From Sphingomonas nostoxanthinifaciens (GTDB taxonomy: Bacteria; Pseudomonadota; Alphaproteobacteria; Sphingomonadales; Sphingomonadaceae), in assembly GCF_019930585.1 (NCBI RefSeq), contig NZ_CP082839.1:1364001-1428000 (forward strand): a stretch of 64,000 bases of DNA. The letters are read 5' to 3'. Positions 63,378 to 64,000 of the stretch are shown in pieces. Each line of letters opens with the position of its first letter. The first letter of the stretch is position 1. The notes under the pieces are model-generated. The model was not told the origin of the DNA, made no database searches, and saw only the letters and a program-made list of their open reading frames with translations. A program made the translations under genes and the position numbers.

Positions 63378-63730
63378 GCGCTAAAACTCCGCCCGCCGTC
63401 ATGTTCGCACCTGCTTCCCGGACCGGCGACGACGGAAGCTCCGCGGCCCGATGGCGTTTCTTAGCTGTCTCTCCGATGTATGAAAATGCAATTTCGGAAG
63501 CGAGGGGGGCAACGCCATTGGGCTGTAAACTTGCCGAGCGATCGCCGCATTCGGCCGTCGTCCGACCCCGACGGGGCAGAATAGACGGCACCCGGCGCGA
63601 TCATGTGGCGAGCGGGCGGCCTTTCAGCGCGATCGAGCTGCTCGCTGGGTAGCTATCCTCGATTGCGCGTGATAACGTTATCACATCAGCACGCTGTAAA
63701 ACAGCGGCCAGATCATGGGTGAGGACAGCG
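63378..63730. promoter_or_regulatory. Divergent intergenic region before pectate-lyase-type gene
   Basis: These 353 bp separate the atypical TBDR from the rightward secreted enzyme and hold no convincing gene. The main feature is the 16-bp palindrome at 63669-63684. The leftward receptor promoter must lie near 63400-63500; nothing else distinctive was seen. Confidence 0.5.
63669..63684. promoter_or_regulatory. Perfect LacI-type palindrome
   Basis: GTGATAACGTTATCAC is a perfect 16-bp palindrome with a central CG, the form typical of LacI/GalR-family operators. It lies 47 bp upstream of the pectate-lyase-type start, within promoter distance. It differs from the operator of the LacI locus at 37371, so another regulator outside the window is expected. 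Confidence 0.75.
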
Positions 63731-64000
63731 ATGAAAGCGATTGCCTTGGCGATGGCCGCGATGGCGGGTTTGGCCCCTCCCACATTTGCGATCTCGACCT
63801 CGGTTTATTCGACCCAGCCCGACGATCCGCACGCAATCCTGGTCAAGGGGGCGGCTGACGGGCGCACCGACGACACCGCGGCGATCCAGGCCGCGATCGA
63901 TGCCGCCGCGAGCACCGGCGGCAACAAGGGCGGCATCGTCTTCCTGCCCCCCGGCCGTTATCGGGTCAGTCGCACGATCCTGCTCCGCTCGGCGGTGCGC
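63731..64000 (+). CDS. Pectate-lyase-superfamily secreted protein (3' partial)
   Basis: The gene runs off the window; only 90 residues are seen. A signal peptide (MKAIALAMAAMAGLAPPTFA) is followed by GAADGRTDDTAAIQAAIDAAA and GGIVFLPPGRYRVSRTI. This is the start of a right-handed beta-helix of the Pectate_lyase_3/GH28-related group, found in polygalacturonases, pectate lyases and phage-like depolymerases. It would act on an acidic polysaccharide outside the cytoplasm. It is preceded by GAGGAC and by a LacI-type palindrome, pointing to carbohydrate-induced expression. Confidence 0.83.
   Translation, partial: MKAIALAMAAMAGLAPPTFAISTSVYSTQPDDPHAILVKGAADGRTDDTAAIQAAIDAAASTGGNKGGIVFLPPGRYRVSRTILLRSAVR

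Overview
The window looks like a chromosomal segment of a high-GC alphaproteobacterium, most likely a sphingomonad (Sphingomonas or a close relative). This is inferred from gene content: six TonB-dependent receptors (TBDRs) in 64 kb, a FecI/FecR trio, a tryptophan-halogenase-like flavoenzyme beside a TBDR and a GH3 glucosidase, MipA/OmpV, MlaA, tandem YncE-like propellers, and many GTGA/ATGA start-stop overlaps. I saw no rRNA, tRNA, insertion sequence, prophage or CRISPR array. Almost every gene is intact; only the first (5' end) and the last (3' end) are cut by the window edges.

Layout. 1-4.0 kb: the tail of a MarR-GNAT fusion, a MipA/OmpV outer-membrane protein, and a two-gene operon of a GT4 glycosyltransferase and a four-fold-repeat membrane protein. 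4.2-9.0 kb: ECF sigma factor, FecR anti-sigma factor and an STN-bearing TBDR (a cell-surface signalling set), then MlaA. 9-11.2 kb: a GT39-like membrane glycosyltransferase and a possible small ORF. 11.2-20 kb: a histidine kinase with its response regulator, a divergent second response regulator, and a tripartite RND efflux pump. 20-30 kb (minus strand): a TBDR, four paralogous periplasmic YncE-like propellers, DUF1800 and DUF1501, with hairpins between several cistrons. 30.3-32.4 kb: a divergent response regulator/kinase pair. 32.5-35.1 kb: a Gfo/Idh/MocA oxidoreductase, an O-methyltransferase and a TetR regulator.

35.1-43.8 kb is a glucoside-utilisation locus: a LacI regulator, a sugar MFS transporter, a TBDR, a halogenase-like flavoprotein and a GH3 enzyme. 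A double palindromic LacI-type operator lies exactly between the divergent transporter and TBDR. 43.9-55.4 kb looks like a peptide or N-acyl-amino-acid catabolic island. It holds a cyclophilin, two M14 aspartoacylase-like deacylases, a TBDR, a dipeptidase-like amidohydrolase, a gamma-glutamyltransferase with a variant active-site motif, an MFS transporter, a GntR regulator with an unusual C-terminal domain, and an aldo-keto reductase. A 22-bp sequence is shared by its two outer promoter regions. 55.6-60.5 kb is a siderophore-type import operon (TBDR, binding protein, FecCD permease, ATPase). The window ends with a small HNH-like protein, an atypical TBDR, and the start of a pectate-lyase-superfamily secreted enzyme preceded by a perfect 16-bp LacI-type palindrome.

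The most interesting systems are the island at 43.9-55.4 kb and the TBDR/four-propeller/DUF1800-DUF1501 operon. Functions are inferred from recognised family motifs; no database search was run.
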